A DNA stretch of 22,484 bases from CAZOVB01 sp964583095 (GTDB lineage: Bacteria; Planctomycetota; Phycisphaerae; SM23-33): NCBI GenBank assembly GCA_964583095.1, contig CAZOVB010000070.1:1-22484 (forward strand), in the 5' to 3' direction. Position numbers and translations under genes: made by a program. Below, in pieces: positions 1 through 8,389 of this stretch (position 1 is its first letter; each line of letters opens with the position of its first letter). The notes under the pieces are model-generated. The model was not told where the DNA came from and did not search any database. It saw only the letters and a list, made by a program, of their open reading frames with translations.

Positions 1-42
1 GGATTTTGAATCCCGCGCGTCTGCCAATTCCGCCACTCCGGC
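1..42 (-). tRNA. tRNA-Leu (CAA), 5' part, cut by window edge
   Basis: The reverse complement begins GCCGGAGTGGCGGAATTGG, the usual acceptor and D-arm start of a bacterial leucine tRNA, then reads through the D-loop into an anticodon stem-loop whose 7-nt loop TTCAAAA gives anticodon CAA. The gene is transcribed leftward and its variable arm, T-arm and 3' end lie outside the window. tRNA-Leu genes are common insertion sites for islands, but no attachment repeat can be judged from this half. Confidence 0.9.
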
Positions 43-267
43 TGGTCGGCTGGTAGTCTAGCCCAGCCGGGTCTTTCAGGCAAGAGGATGATGGCCGGGA
101 GCAAAAAATGTGCAAGTTCATCAGATCTGCCGCTCATCCTTCTCGATCTCGCGACGAGACCCCGTTCTCAACGGGCTGCTGAGGGAAGTTCACTCTTGAC
201 TCCATTGTCGGAGGTACTGAGCATGGCCCCAAGGCCCCCAACACAGCGAAACAGAAAAGGAAAGTCC

Positions 268-576
268 ATGGCCTCGTGCAAGATTACCGTACTCAAGCGG
301 ACGTTTCACCGGGATATCATCGATGAGTATCTCACCGAGGAGTCGGCCGCGAAGCTGGGGCTCTGTCCGTGTTTCCGGGAGGGTCAGGAGTTCATCCAGG
401 ACCAGTCGCTTCAGCCACCCGAAGGCTTCTGCACGTGGGCCTGGGCGGACATCCGCGTCAACCTGATGACGATTCTGCAAGGGGGCAATTGGCCCGAACA
501 CAAGCCCGGCGTGTGCATCACCTGCTGCTCCGACGGGTGCAGGCCTGTGATCTTCAAGCTTGAGCGCTTGGAGTGA
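268..576 (+). CDS. TIGR04076-like small cysteine-rich protein
   Basis: This 102-residue protein begins MASCKITVLKRTF and resembles the uncharacterised TIGR04076 family in length and layout: a basic N-terminal strand, a central CPCFREGQEF segment, a WAWADI segment, and a C-terminal cysteine cluster (CITCCSDGCRPVIF). The cysteines suggest metal or redox chemistry, which is inference; no function is established for the family that I know of. The open frame runs upstream to position 88, but I chose the ATG at 268 because AAAAGGAAAG lies just before it and the extra 60 residues look non-coding. A 6-bp hairpin (CCCGTT/AACGGG, 161-175) and a TTGACT hexamer (196-201) lie upstream, without a convincing -10. 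It converges on the lipoprotein gene at 672. Confidence 0.75.
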   Translation: MASCKITVLKRTFHRDIIDEYLTEESAAKLGLCPCFREGQEFIQDQSLQPPEGFCTWAWADIRVNLMTILQGGNWPEHKPGVCITCCSDGCRPVIFKLERLE

Positions 577-671
577 TCCATCTCCCACCGGTGCCCTGGA
601 GCCGGGGATGAAGCTTCTCGTCTTTGTCGCCGGCCGGTCTGCGTATTTGTGTACCCGGGGCAGCGGGGCCT

Positions 672-1424
672 CTACTTCTCCGGCCCGGTGGGGTGAGTGC
701 GGGGAAGCTCTCGGGCGACGGCCCGGGCCTGGTCGGAGCAGACGGGGTGACCAAAGCCTCCCTGGCTGCTTCCGTCCTGCATGTCGTTGATAATGTTGTC
801 GTCGCCGGTGGGGCTCACGCCGCCCGGGACGTTATCGAGGTTCAGGGCATGTCGCAGTTTCCAGGCGATGTTGTGGTCGGCGCAGGAGGTATCTCCGCTG
901 ACCCCAAGGGCCCCGACGAGTGTCCCCTGCGAGTCGTACAGGGCCAGTCCGCCGCCGAAAACATTCACCCCGCCGATCTTGCCTCCGACCATCGGATCAT
1001 CGGCCTTTCCGATACTCGCGGAATTGCCCCGATACGCCACCGACGGGTCCACCGGGTTGCTGTGCTGCAGGCCATACAAACTCCCGCCCGGCTGGGTGGG
1101 CGCGAACAGGTTGGCTGTCGAAATCGCCAGCTTGGGCAGGCTGAAGGCATTGGCGGTGTTGGCCTTCTGGGCGGAAATCACCCTGCTTCCGGGCCACTGG
1201 TCGCCGCGATCTTCGCCGGAAAACGCCACGACTTGGACCACGCCGTCCCGGTCGACCAGGGTCGCCCACATGTGGGTCCCCAGGCCTCCGTTCTTTTCGG
1301 CCACCACCTTCTTCAGGGCCGATCGCACCTCCTGGTGGGAGGGCAGGTGACTCATCTGGCTCTGGCAACCCGAAAGCAATGCCAGGGCAGCGACGGGCAG
1401 GATGGCTGATCGAATCATGTTCAT
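672..1424 (-). CDS. Lipoprotein with GlcG/HbpS-like haem-binding domain (DUF336)
   Basis: This 250-residue protein has a lipoprotein signal peptide: Met-Ile-Arg, a hydrophobic run, and lipobox LSGC with the lipidated cysteine at residue 20. It is therefore expected to be exported and membrane-anchored. The rest matches the GlcG/HbpS (DUF336, Haem_degrading) fold: an ALKKVVAEKNGGLGTHMWATLVDRDG start, a SGEDRGDQWPGSR segment, AQKANTANAFS, and the glycine-rich GGVNVFGGGLALYD and GTLVGALGVSGDTSCADH segments near the C-terminus. Members bind haem or corrinoids, or accompany oxidoreductases; which applies here is unknown. The start is supported by AAGGAG 5 nt upstream. No partner oxidoreductase is adjacent, so it appears monocistronic. 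Confidence 0.8.
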   Translation of the reverse strand: MNMIRSAILPVAALALLSGCQSQMSHLPSHQEVRSALKKVVAEKNGGLGTHMWATLVDRDGVVQVVAFSGEDRGDQWPGSRVISAQKANTANAFSLPKLAISTANLFAPTQPGGSLYGLQHSNPVDPSVAYRGNSASIGKADDPMVGGKIGGVNVFGGGLALYDSQGTLVGALGVSGDTSCADHNIAWKLRHALNLDNVPGGVSPTGDDNIINDMQDGSSQGGFGHPVCSDQARAVARELPRTHPTGPEK

Positions 1425-1527
1425 GTCTCCTTTTTTGGTTCGTTACCTGAAATCCGGAGTCCCAGGCTTTTTTGTGGTCTCTGACGTACCCTCCGACATG
1501 ATAGGCAGCCGGGTTCGCAAAGGGCGC

Positions 1528-1548
1528 AGATTCGATCCGAGCGAATCT
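1528..1548. repeat. 7-bp perfect inverted repeat upstream of the lipoprotein gene
   Basis: AGATTCG (1528-1534) and CGAATCT (1542-1548) are perfect complements separated by 7 nt. The site lies about 100 bp upstream of the lipoprotein start and 60 bp downstream of the stop of the broken gene at 1608. It could be an operator or a weak terminator; only a short T run follows, so the role is unproven. Confidence 0.3.
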
Positions 1549-1607
1549 TTCCCAGAAAGAAGTGAGATCCGGCGCGACTGGCTCTCACTGGTGATCCGCT
1601 CAGCCGC

Positions 1608-2017
1608 CTACACCCGTTGCATATTGAGAGGCGCTGGCATGCCCGGGATGAGGGCCTCGATGGCGGCGAGCATTTGCCTCTTCCGCTCCCGCAGGGCCCA
1701 GGTGTAGGCCCAGTGGAAGAGCTTCCGGTCGGTTTTCAGATACTCCTGGTACTGCTCTCTGGTAAAGCCCCGGCAGATCGGCAAGGTCTGCCTGCAGGTT
1801 GCTGTAGCGCGGAACGAAGGTGTCACTCGCTCTGGAGGCAATCGCGGGCGATTCCCTGCATGTGCCCGGCGATGGTCTTGAGACCGTTGGCGCGGGCGGG
1901 GGAGAGGTTCCTATCCAGGCCGGTCTGCTCGATGAAGTAGAGATCCGCCGAGGCGACTTGTTCGGGCTCGGCGATAATCTGTGTCTCACGATCCAAAGCA
2001 CGAGACCAAAGTGGGAC
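1608..2017 (-). pseudogene. Remnant of an unrecognised gene, two frameshifts, N-terminus missing
   Basis: Three minus-strand frames join into one protein-like sequence. The first runs from about 2017 (WSRALDRETQIIAEPEQ) to CLQSE at about 1826, the second continues as SDTFVPRYSNLQADLADLPG to about 1768, and the third continues as FTREQYQEYLKTDRKLFHW to a natural-looking stop at 1608. The segments abut within 1-2 nt, as expected for two single-base indels. The joined product is about 135 residues and lacks a credible start, so the N-terminal part seems lost at the side facing the cas operon. I do not recognise the family. Sequencing indels are an alternative to real decay for the frameshifts, but would not explain the missing start. 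Confidence 0.6.
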
Positions 2018-2274
2018 ATTGCACCTGGCTCGCAAGACTGTTAGAGTGCTGGAAGTATTAGGGTTTAGAAACACTCACCACCATTTGGGGAGGCCGACAT
2101 GCACAATACTGCGGGGTTCGGTAGCTATGACAGTTGCTCATCCTTCGTGGGGCGGGTTACTGAGCAGGCCATCAGGGGACGGCCAGGGCGTTCACATTGG
2201 ACGCCGATTCATTTGGAGTTCCCGGCCTCATAAAGACAATCAATTGGGAAAGACACTTTGTGAAAGGATTGAAC

Positions 2275-3552
2275 ATGAAAGAGTTGGCCCTCGATATACT
2301 CAGGGATGCGGTGGCCAAGACGGCCTGTGCCTTTCGATCAAAAGCTACGCTCCAGCCGGCCGGGGGCGAGGGAACAAAGGTATTCCCCCCAACCTATTCC
2401 GGTGCCGTGTACGCGACGGAACAGCGGCGGTTGCCGGGGCGGGATGATCCGGTGAACTGCGTGCTGCTCGACAGCGTGCAGAGCCAAGCCAACCGCATGG
2501 AAGAAGCGCTGCAGCAGGCCGTGGACGATGGGCGATTGAGGCTGCCGGTGATCGATGTGGACTTCACGCCGTACTTCCCAGGCGATAACCAGCCTGAGGA
2601 GATGCGGTTGCTCGATCCCGTGGGCAAGGTCAGTTCGCTGCAGGCTCCGCACCGCATCGCCGATGCGATCCTGCGCGACAGTTTACACGAAGGCCAGCCG
2701 TTCCGCCGGTCAGCGGTCGGAAAGGCGATCGACCGTGTGAGCTTGCAGAACGCCACGCCGCTGTTCGAGCTATGTCCGACGGCGCTTCTGTTTGGTATGT
2801 GGGACTCGACGGGTCCCAAGGGCGGCCTTGGCGCAAAGTTCGAGCGGGCCATGGTCAGCGAGATCGTCGGGATCGACGCGGTGTACGGCGTGAAAACCAG
2901 CAGTCGGATCGATCCGCTGGGTATTCAACTTAAGGCGGGGCCGTTGTATCAGGCAAAGGGGGGAGGGTGGACTCTGGACGAATCCGAAGCGATGCAGGAA
3001 AAGAAAAAGCCGCGGACACTGGGTAAGGACGGCAAGCCGTCGGAAGCCAATCACGGCAATGTCACCCCTTCGCTCTCTGACACCGACCGGGACGGCAACT
3101 ACCTTGCTGGGGGCGTCACAATCTCCCACGCGGAGCAAACGACCGTGATCTCGCTGGCCGCGATTCGCCGGTTGCGGTTCCCCGACAGTGAAGGCAAGTC
3201 CACTGATGAACGCGACTTGGCCGGTCGAACAGTGCTCGCCACGTTGGGGCTGATGGCGGCGGCACTGGCTGACGAGGCGGGGCTGGACCTGCGGTCGCGG
3301 TGCCTGCTCTGGCCGGAAGCAGACCTGACTTGGGAATTGCTCGACCGCAAGGCCGGCGGCACGTTTGTACTGCCCGCCGAGAAGGCGATTGGGCTGTTCA
3401 GAGAAGCAGTGGATGCGGCGAAGGAGGTCGGCCTTCCGTGGCGAGAGGAACCGCTGACGCTCACGCCGTCGGATCAACTGGTGAAGCTCGTGGCCAAGAG
3501 TCAGCAACTCGCGGCCAAACAGGGCGGGGATGGTAGCGAAGGGGGGGAATGA
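2275..3552 (+). CDS. csb1: Type I-G CRISPR-associated protein Csb1 (Cas7, GSU0053 family)
   Basis: This 425-residue protein is the Cas7-type backbone subunit of the type I-G effector, which lines the crRNA. Recognisable Csb1 segments are FPPTYSGAVYATEQRR (about residues 37-52), VLLDSVQSQANRMEEAL (about 63-79), LLFGMWDSTGPKGGLGAKF (about 172-190) and GVKTSSRIDPLGI (about 205-217). I chose the ATG at 2275 because GAAAGG lies 7 nt upstream; the frame is open back to 2197 but those 26 residues have no family resemblance. It is the first gene of the operon, and its TGA overlaps the ATG of csb2 by 4 nt, implying translational coupling. I see no convincing sigma-70 promoter in the 257 bp upstream. 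Confidence 0.93.
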   Translation: MKELALDILRDAVAKTACAFRSKATLQPAGGEGTKVFPPTYSGAVYATEQRRLPGRDDPVNCVLLDSVQSQANRMEEALQQAVDDGRLRLPVIDVDFTPYFPGDNQPEEMRLLDPVGKVSSLQAPHRIADAILRDSLHEGQPFRRSAVGKAIDRVSLQNATPLFELCPTALLFGMWDSTGPKGGLGAKFERAMVSEIVGIDAVYGVKTSSRIDPLGIQLKAGPLYQAKGGGWTLDESEAMQEKKKPRTLGKDGKPSEANHGNVTPSLSDTDRDGNYLAGGVTISHAEQTTVISLAAIRRLRFPDSEGKSTDERDLAGRTVLATLGLMAAALADEAGLDLRSRCLLWPEADLTWELLDRKAGGTFVLPAEKAIGLFREAVDAAKEVGLPWREEPLTLTPSDQLVKLVAKSQQLAAKQGGDGSEGGE

Positions 3553-5294
3553 TGCCTGGGCTGACGATCGGCTGGGAATACCTGACCGGCTATGCGGTGG
3601 CAACCGATCCGAGCAATCGGAACCGAGCCGAGTGGCCCCCGCATCCGGTGCGGGTGTTCATGGCGATGGCGGCGGCGTGGTTTGAGACCGGGCAAGACGC
3701 TGCCGAGGGGGATGCGCTGCGGTGGCTGGAAGCGTTGGGGGATCCGGAGCTTCGCTTGCCGGCGCGTGAACGGGTAACTGAACGTTCCAAGGTCACGGTT
3801 TATGTGCCTGTGAATGACAAGGCTGGCCCCGCTGCGGCAACGCTGCAATCCGCCCCAGCCATGACGCGCAGCAAGCAGCCGCGCACTTTTCCTCGGGTCC
3901 ACGTCGGTGAAGCTCCCTGCTTCATGCACTGGCCCGAGGCCGAGCGCGTGAAAGACCACCGTGACGCGTTGGACCGGCTCTGCAGCAAGGTCACGCGGAT
4001 CGGGCACTCGTCATCGCTCGTTCGGATGTGGGTGAGCGAGGATCTCGACCAAGAACACGTCGAGGGAGTGGAACGCTGGCAACCCGATCAGGCGACAGGG
4101 ACGATTCATTGCCGCAAGATGAGCGAGGGGACCCTCGACGCTCTGCCCGGCCAGACCCAGATTCCGCGCATTGAGGAGTTCGCAGATCTGGTGTGGCAAA
4201 TCGAAGACGCCCAGCGAGTCGCAGATGAGGCGAAGACCAGCGGGGACCGGATCGCGAAGAAGAATGCGAACCAAGTGCTGAAACAAGCGAAACAGGCATA
4301 CGAAAAGCAGTTCGGTGAGAAGTTCAAGAAATCTCTCTCGCCGCCGGCCCGGTTGCGCCCCAAGCTGGGCCTGTGGTCGGGATATCGTCGTGTGGATTCG
4401 AGTCGGGATGTCCAAGAAGTCGAGAGGACGCACTTTGACACAGACGTGTTGGTGCTGACCCAGACTGCCGGGCCGGCATTGCCGGTGGTCTCGACGTTGG
4501 CTGTGACGCAGGCGTTGCGGGGTGCAGTGATGAAGGGCAGTGGTATCCAGCCTGTGCCGCAGTGGGTCAGCGGGCACAAGGTCGATGGTTCGGCTTGCGA
4601 TGCGGATACCGGGCACCTTGCGTGCATCCCGCTGCCGTTTGTCGGCCATGGGCATGCCGATGGCCATCTGCTGGGGGTAGGGCTGGCGTTCCCCCGGACA
4701 GTGGATCGCCAGGAACGCGGCCGCGTGCTGGGCCCGCTGCTGTTGAACAGCGACGGCCAACCGTGTGAAGTCGAGTTAAAACTCGGCCGGCTCGGTCTGT
4801 GGACGGTAAGGAAACGTGACTGGACTGAACGGCGCGGAACGCTGCAGCCCGAAACATGGACCGCCCATCCGAAGGGTGTGACAACTTGGGCGAGTGTGAC
4901 CCCGGTGGTGCTGGACCGATTCCCCAAGGCCGATCGCGCGGAAGACCGTGTGGCATGGACCGACGAAGTGGCCGCAATTATCGCAGGAGCATGCACGCGC
5001 ATCGGCCTGCCCAGTCCGGTGGGCATCGACATCGACACCACCTGTTGGCACCGGGGCGGCCCGCGAGCCGTAGGTAAACGTCGGCCGCTGCGAGGGGCTG
5101 TTGGAACGGGTGCTTCGCTGGGTGACGGCTTTCCTTTCTATCCCCCTAAGGGGGCAAAAGCTTCGCGCCCACAGGTGCATGTCTGGTTGGAATTCGCCCA
5201 GCCGGTTGTCGGACCAATCCTGCTGGGGACCGGGCGATATCAGGGGTACGGGCTGTGCAAGCCTGTGATTGGATCGAAGGCGGCGGGCCGATGA
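3549..5294 (+). CDS. csb2: Type I-G CRISPR-associated protein Csb2 (Cas5-Cas6 type, GSU0054 family)
   Basis: This 581-residue protein matches Csb2, which combines a Cas5-like part with a Cas6-like pre-crRNA processing part in type I-G. The N-terminus (residues 1-45) has the GWEYLTGYAVATD and WPPHPVRVFMAMAAAW segments. VTRIGHSSSLVRMWV (about 148-162) is typical of the family. Residues 208-262 are charged and heptad-like, suggesting a coiled coil. The glycine-rich GTGRYQGYG at 560-568 matches the RNA-binding loop near the C-terminus of Cas6-like RAMP proteins. Translation probably begins at ATG 3549 inside the csb1 stop overlap, with a purine-rich GAAGGGGGG upstream; ATG 3552 directly after is equally possible. 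No separate cas6 is present, so Csb2 is the likely processing nuclease. Confidence 0.92.
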   Translation: MMPGLTIGWEYLTGYAVATDPSNRNRAEWPPHPVRVFMAMAAAWFETGQDAAEGDALRWLEALGDPELRLPARERVTERSKVTVYVPVNDKAGPAAATLQSAPAMTRSKQPRTFPRVHVGEAPCFMHWPEAERVKDHRDALDRLCSKVTRIGHSSSLVRMWVSEDLDQEHVEGVERWQPDQATGTIHCRKMSEGTLDALPGQTQIPRIEEFADLVWQIEDAQRVADEAKTSGDRIAKKNANQVLKQAKQAYEKQFGEKFKKSLSPPARLRPKLGLWSGYRRVDSSRDVQEVERTHFDTDVLVLTQTAGPALPVVSTLAVTQALRGAVMKGSGIQPVPQWVSGHKVDGSACDADTGHLACIPLPFVGHGHADGHLLGVGLAFPRTVDRQERGRVLGPLLLNSDGQPCEVELKLGRLGLWTVRKRDWTERRGTLQPETWTAHPKGVTTWASVTPVVLDRFPKADRAEDRVAWTDEVAAIIAGACTRIGLPSPVGIDIDTTCWHRGGPRAVGKRRPLRGAVGTGASLGDGFPFYPPKGAKASRPQVHVWLEFAQPVVGPILLGTGRYQGYGLCKPVIGSKAAGR

Positions 5295-8200
5295 GTGAAC
5301 TGACGATTGATGATTTTTCTGACTATTTTCAAGCTCTGCACGAACACCCGCCGTACCCGTGGCAATGCCGACTCGCCCAACGAGCCGTGAATGGCGACTG
5401 GCCCGGGGCGATCGACCTGCCCACCGGCAGCGGCAAGACCGCATGTATCGACATCGCCATCTTCGCACTGGCGTGTCAGGCGTCATTGCCGCTCGAGCAA
5501 CGCACTGCGCCACGGCGAATCTTCTTCTGCGTCAACCGCCGCGTTATCGTGGACGAGGCCCATACCCGCGCGCAGGGTATTGCGAAGGCCATCTGGAACG
5601 CCGAGCAGAATGAGGCGAATGGCACGCCTGTACTGCGTCGGATTGCGTCAGCACTTCGAACGGTCGGGGGCAGTTCGATTAAGGATCAAGTCCCGCCGCT
5701 GGACGTGCTCGAACTGCGCGGCGGCATCTATCGCGACAACCGCTGGGCGCGCTCCATCACGCAGCCCACCATTGTCTGTACCACGCTCGATCAACTCGGC
5801 TCCCGCCTGCTGTTCCGCGGCTACGGTGTCTCGCCCAACGCCGCACCGATCCAGGCTGCGCTGATTGCCTATGACTCGCTTATCCTCCTGGATGAAGCCC
5901 ACATCAGCGAGCCGTTCCGCCAGACTTTGGACCATGTCCAACGCTATCTCGACCCGCAGAAGTGGGCCGAACGACCCATCGGCATACCCCCGGTCACCGT
6001 CGTGCCCATGACAGCAACACCGAACGCTGATATGGTTACACGCGGCGTCGTTCAACTTGAAGATGATGATCGACAGAACAAGCGATTATTGGCTCGCCTT
6101 CAGGCCTCCAAGCCCGCCGAGCTACGTAGTGTGAAGGACGTGACAAAAGAGGCTATTGAGATTGCCAAGACAGCCAATGGCGATAAGCCCACTGCCGTGG
6201 GCATCATCTTTAACCGCATCGCCACCGCGCGGGCGATCTATGATCAGCTCCGCGAACTTCAGGCCGAACCCAGCGACAAGAAACGCAAGATCCCACGCGA
6301 CGCCACAGTCGAACTGGTCATCGGCTCGATGCGACCAATCGACCGCGATACACAGGCCCAGCGTCTGCGCAAACTCGTCGGTCCCGACCGCCCGGCAATC
6401 ACAGAAACACCCAGCTTCACCGTCGCCACACAATGCCTCGAAGTCGGGGCCGACTACGACTTCGACATCCTCATCACCGAGTGCGCCTCGCTCGACGCTC
6501 TCCGGCAGCGGTTCGGCCGGCTCAACCGTGCTGGCCGTTCGATCGACGCCAAGGCCCTCATTCTGGCCGACCCGAAAGGCATCATGGACGAAGACAAGCT
6601 CGATGACGCGAAACCCCTCGATCCGATCTACGGCAACGCGTTGGCCCGCACATGGAACTGGCTCAACGAACGTGCGACCAAAGAGACGATCGACGAGAAG
6701 CCTATCCGACGCATCGACTTCGGCATCGACGCATTTGCCGCACTGTTCGACCAACCTGGCGAGAACGACAGGCCGCAAGACTTGCTCGCCCCCTCCGCTT
6801 CGCTGAACGCCCCGGTCATGCTTCCCGCCTACGTCGACTTCTGGTGCCAGACTGCACCCCGGCCCGTGCCAGATCCCGATGTCTCGCTGTTCATCCACGG
6901 CACGCAACACAGCGAACCGGACGTGCTGGTCTGTTGGAGGGCCGACCTGATCGAAGACGATTACATGACCCGCGATCGGTGGTGTGACGTGGTCGCGCTG
7001 TTGCCCCCGACTTCCGCCGAGTGCATGAGCCTGCCGATCTCGCGTGTTCGCCGTTGGCTCGCCGATCAGATGGACCAAGTGGAGGACCACGGCGATGCCT
7101 TGGGCCTCAGTGAAGTCGACGACGCCACGCCTTCGCTACAACACCCCGGCGTCCTCTGGCGCGGCAGCAAAGACACCATCTTGATCGCCGCGCCCGACGA
7201 CCTGCGCCCCGGCGACACGCTCGTCCTGCCTGCATCGAATGGCCAGTCGCGTATCCTGGGCCATCTGCCCGACGCCGACGATGTTGGCCCCGCACCAACC
7301 GGCGAACCGCAGAACGAGGCCCACTTGCCTGCAGTCAAGGATGTGGCCGAAATCGCCTTCACACGAGCCCGCGATGTGGCAGCGATTCGGCTCCATCCCT
7401 CCTTGCGATCACGCCTGCCAGCTGGCGAGACATTCAGCACGCTACTGGCCAAGGCCATCGAACATGAAGACCCGCCCACTCGCGCCGATTGGTGCGAGAT
7501 GCTCAAGGCCGCCGCAGCCGCGATTCCACAAAACGATCCACTCAAGCAAGCGATGTGCCATCTGGCCGACAGCGGCATCCAGATCGAACCTTACCCTGAC
7601 CGTCGCGGCGTCGTGCTGACAGGACGAAGACGCCTCGGATTATCCACCGACTGGTTCATCCCGTCATTGGATGACGGCGATGACGATACCTCCCGAATTC
7701 GACGTGATAATCCGGTCCTATTGTCGGATCACACACGTCATATCGACGAAATGGTCGTGGCGTCATGTAGACTCCTGCCGCTCGATGAACCCGCCGAGGC
7801 TTATGAGTTCGCGACCAAGTATCACGACTTGGGCAAGGCCGACGAGAGGTTTCAGGCCTTGCTTCGACGTACAGACCGCACCGACGCGTGGCTGCTCGTC
7901 GGCCGCAGCTCGGCGATACTGGCCAAGTCCGATGGCGTGCCACAGACCCAGGCCCAACGACAGCAGGCCCGTGATCGAGCGGACCTTCCTGTCGGTTTTC
8001 GCCACGAGATGTTCTCCGTCCAACTGGCCGAACTGTCGCATGACCTTTCCCGCGATCCAGCGGAACGTGACCTGACCCTCCACCTCATCGCCGCCCACCA
8101 CGGCCATGCCCGCCCCTTCGCCCCTGTCGTTCCTGACGACGAACTGCCCCCCGTCGAAGTCAAGGGCATTGCCGTGTCCCACGAGCAGCGTACCCAACTC

Positions 8201-8389
8201 ACCCCCGCCCATCGCCTGGACTCCGGCATCGCCGAACGATTCTGGGCCCTCACCCGTCGCTTCGGCTGGTGGGGCCTGGCCTATCTCGAAGCCGTTCTCC
8301 GCCTCGCCGACCAGCAGGCCAGCGCCGCCGAAGATGCCGGGCTATATCAAGATGAACAGACTGACGAACCGCAGGAGGTGATATCATGA
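5291..8389 (+). CDS. cas3: Cas3 helicase-nuclease, type I-G (helicase then C-terminal HD)
   Basis: This 1032-residue protein is the effector nuclease-helicase recruited to target DNA. Helicase motifs appear in order: Walker A PTGSGKT (about residues 44-50), a VNRRVIVDEA motif Ia (about 81-90), DEAH box LLDEAH (about 199-204), TAT motif PMTATPN, and motif VI QRFGRLNRAG (about 406-415). The HD nuclease is C-terminal: SDHTRH (about 812-817), YHDLGK (about 844-849), GFRHEM (about 902-907) and IAAHHGH (about 933-939). This helicase-then-HD order is the reverse of most type I Cas3 proteins and typical of I-G. I chose ATG 5291 because it overlaps the csb2 TGA by 4 nt. Its 3' end overlaps the next gene the same way. 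All visible motifs look intact. Confidence 0.95.
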   Translation: MSELTIDDFSDYFQALHEHPPYPWQCRLAQRAVNGDWPGAIDLPTGSGKTACIDIAIFALACQASLPLEQRTAPRRIFFCVNRRVIVDEAHTRAQGIAKAIWNAEQNEANGTPVLRRIASALRTVGGSSIKDQVPPLDVLELRGGIYRDNRWARSITQPTIVCTTLDQLGSRLLFRGYGVSPNAAPIQAALIAYDSLILLDEAHISEPFRQTLDHVQRYLDPQKWAERPIGIPPVTVVPMTATPNADMVTRGVVQLEDDDRQNKRLLARLQASKPAELRSVKDVTKEAIEIAKTANGDKPTAVGIIFNRIATARAIYDQLRELQAEPSDKKRKIPRDATVELVIGSMRPIDRDTQAQRLRKLVGPDRPAITETPSFTVATQCLEVGADYDFDILITECASLDALRQRFGRLNRAGRSIDAKALILADPKGIMDEDKLDDAKPLDPIYGNALARTWNWLNERATKETIDEKPIRRIDFGIDAFAALFDQPGENDRPQDLLAPSASLNAPVMLPAYVDFWCQTAPRPVPDPDVSLFIHGTQHSEPDVLVCWRADLIEDDYMTRDRWCDVVALLPPTSAECMSLPISRVRRWLADQMDQVEDHGDALGLSEVDDATPSLQHPGVLWRGSKDTILIAAPDDLRPGDTLVLPASNGQSRILGHLPDADDVGPAPTGEPQNEAHLPAVKDVAEIAFTRARDVAAIRLHPSLRSRLPAGETFSTLLAKAIEHEDPPTRADWCEMLKAAAAAIPQNDPLKQAMCHLADSGIQIEPYPDRRGVVLTGRRRLGLSTDWFIPSLDDGDDDTSRIRRDNPVLLSDHTRHIDEMVVASCRLLPLDEPAEAYEFATKYHDLGKADERFQALLRRTDRTDAWLLVGRSSAILAKSDGVPQTQAQRQQARDRADLPVGFRHEMFSVQLAELSHDLSRDPAERDLTLHLIAAHHGHARPFAPVVPDDELPPVEVKGIAVSHEQRTQLTPAHRLDSGIAERFWALTRRFGWWGLAYLEAVLRLADQQASAAEDAGLYQDEQTDEPQEVIS

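Noticed and set aside
624..1409. Long plus-strand frame opposite the lipoprotein gene
   Set aside because: It is the shadow of the minus-strand lipoprotein, which has a lipobox, ribosome site and family match.
2163..2180. Similarity between spacer 1 (GCCATCAGGGACTCGGCC) and GGCCATCAGGGGACGGCC upstream of csb1, as a self-target
   Set aside because: The match is short and needs a gap; the rest of the spacer does not align.
2197..2274. Longer csb1 start 26 residues upstream
   Set aside because: The extension is not family-like, and ATG 2275 has a good ribosome site.
2075..2274. Sigma-70 promoter for the cas operon
   Set aside because: TTGGAC at 2197 and GACAAT at 2234 are present, but spacing and partners do not fit.
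5255..5290. Longer cas3 start inside csb2
   Set aside because: It would overlap csb2 by 40 nt; ATG 5291 gives the same ATGA overlap as the other operon joints.
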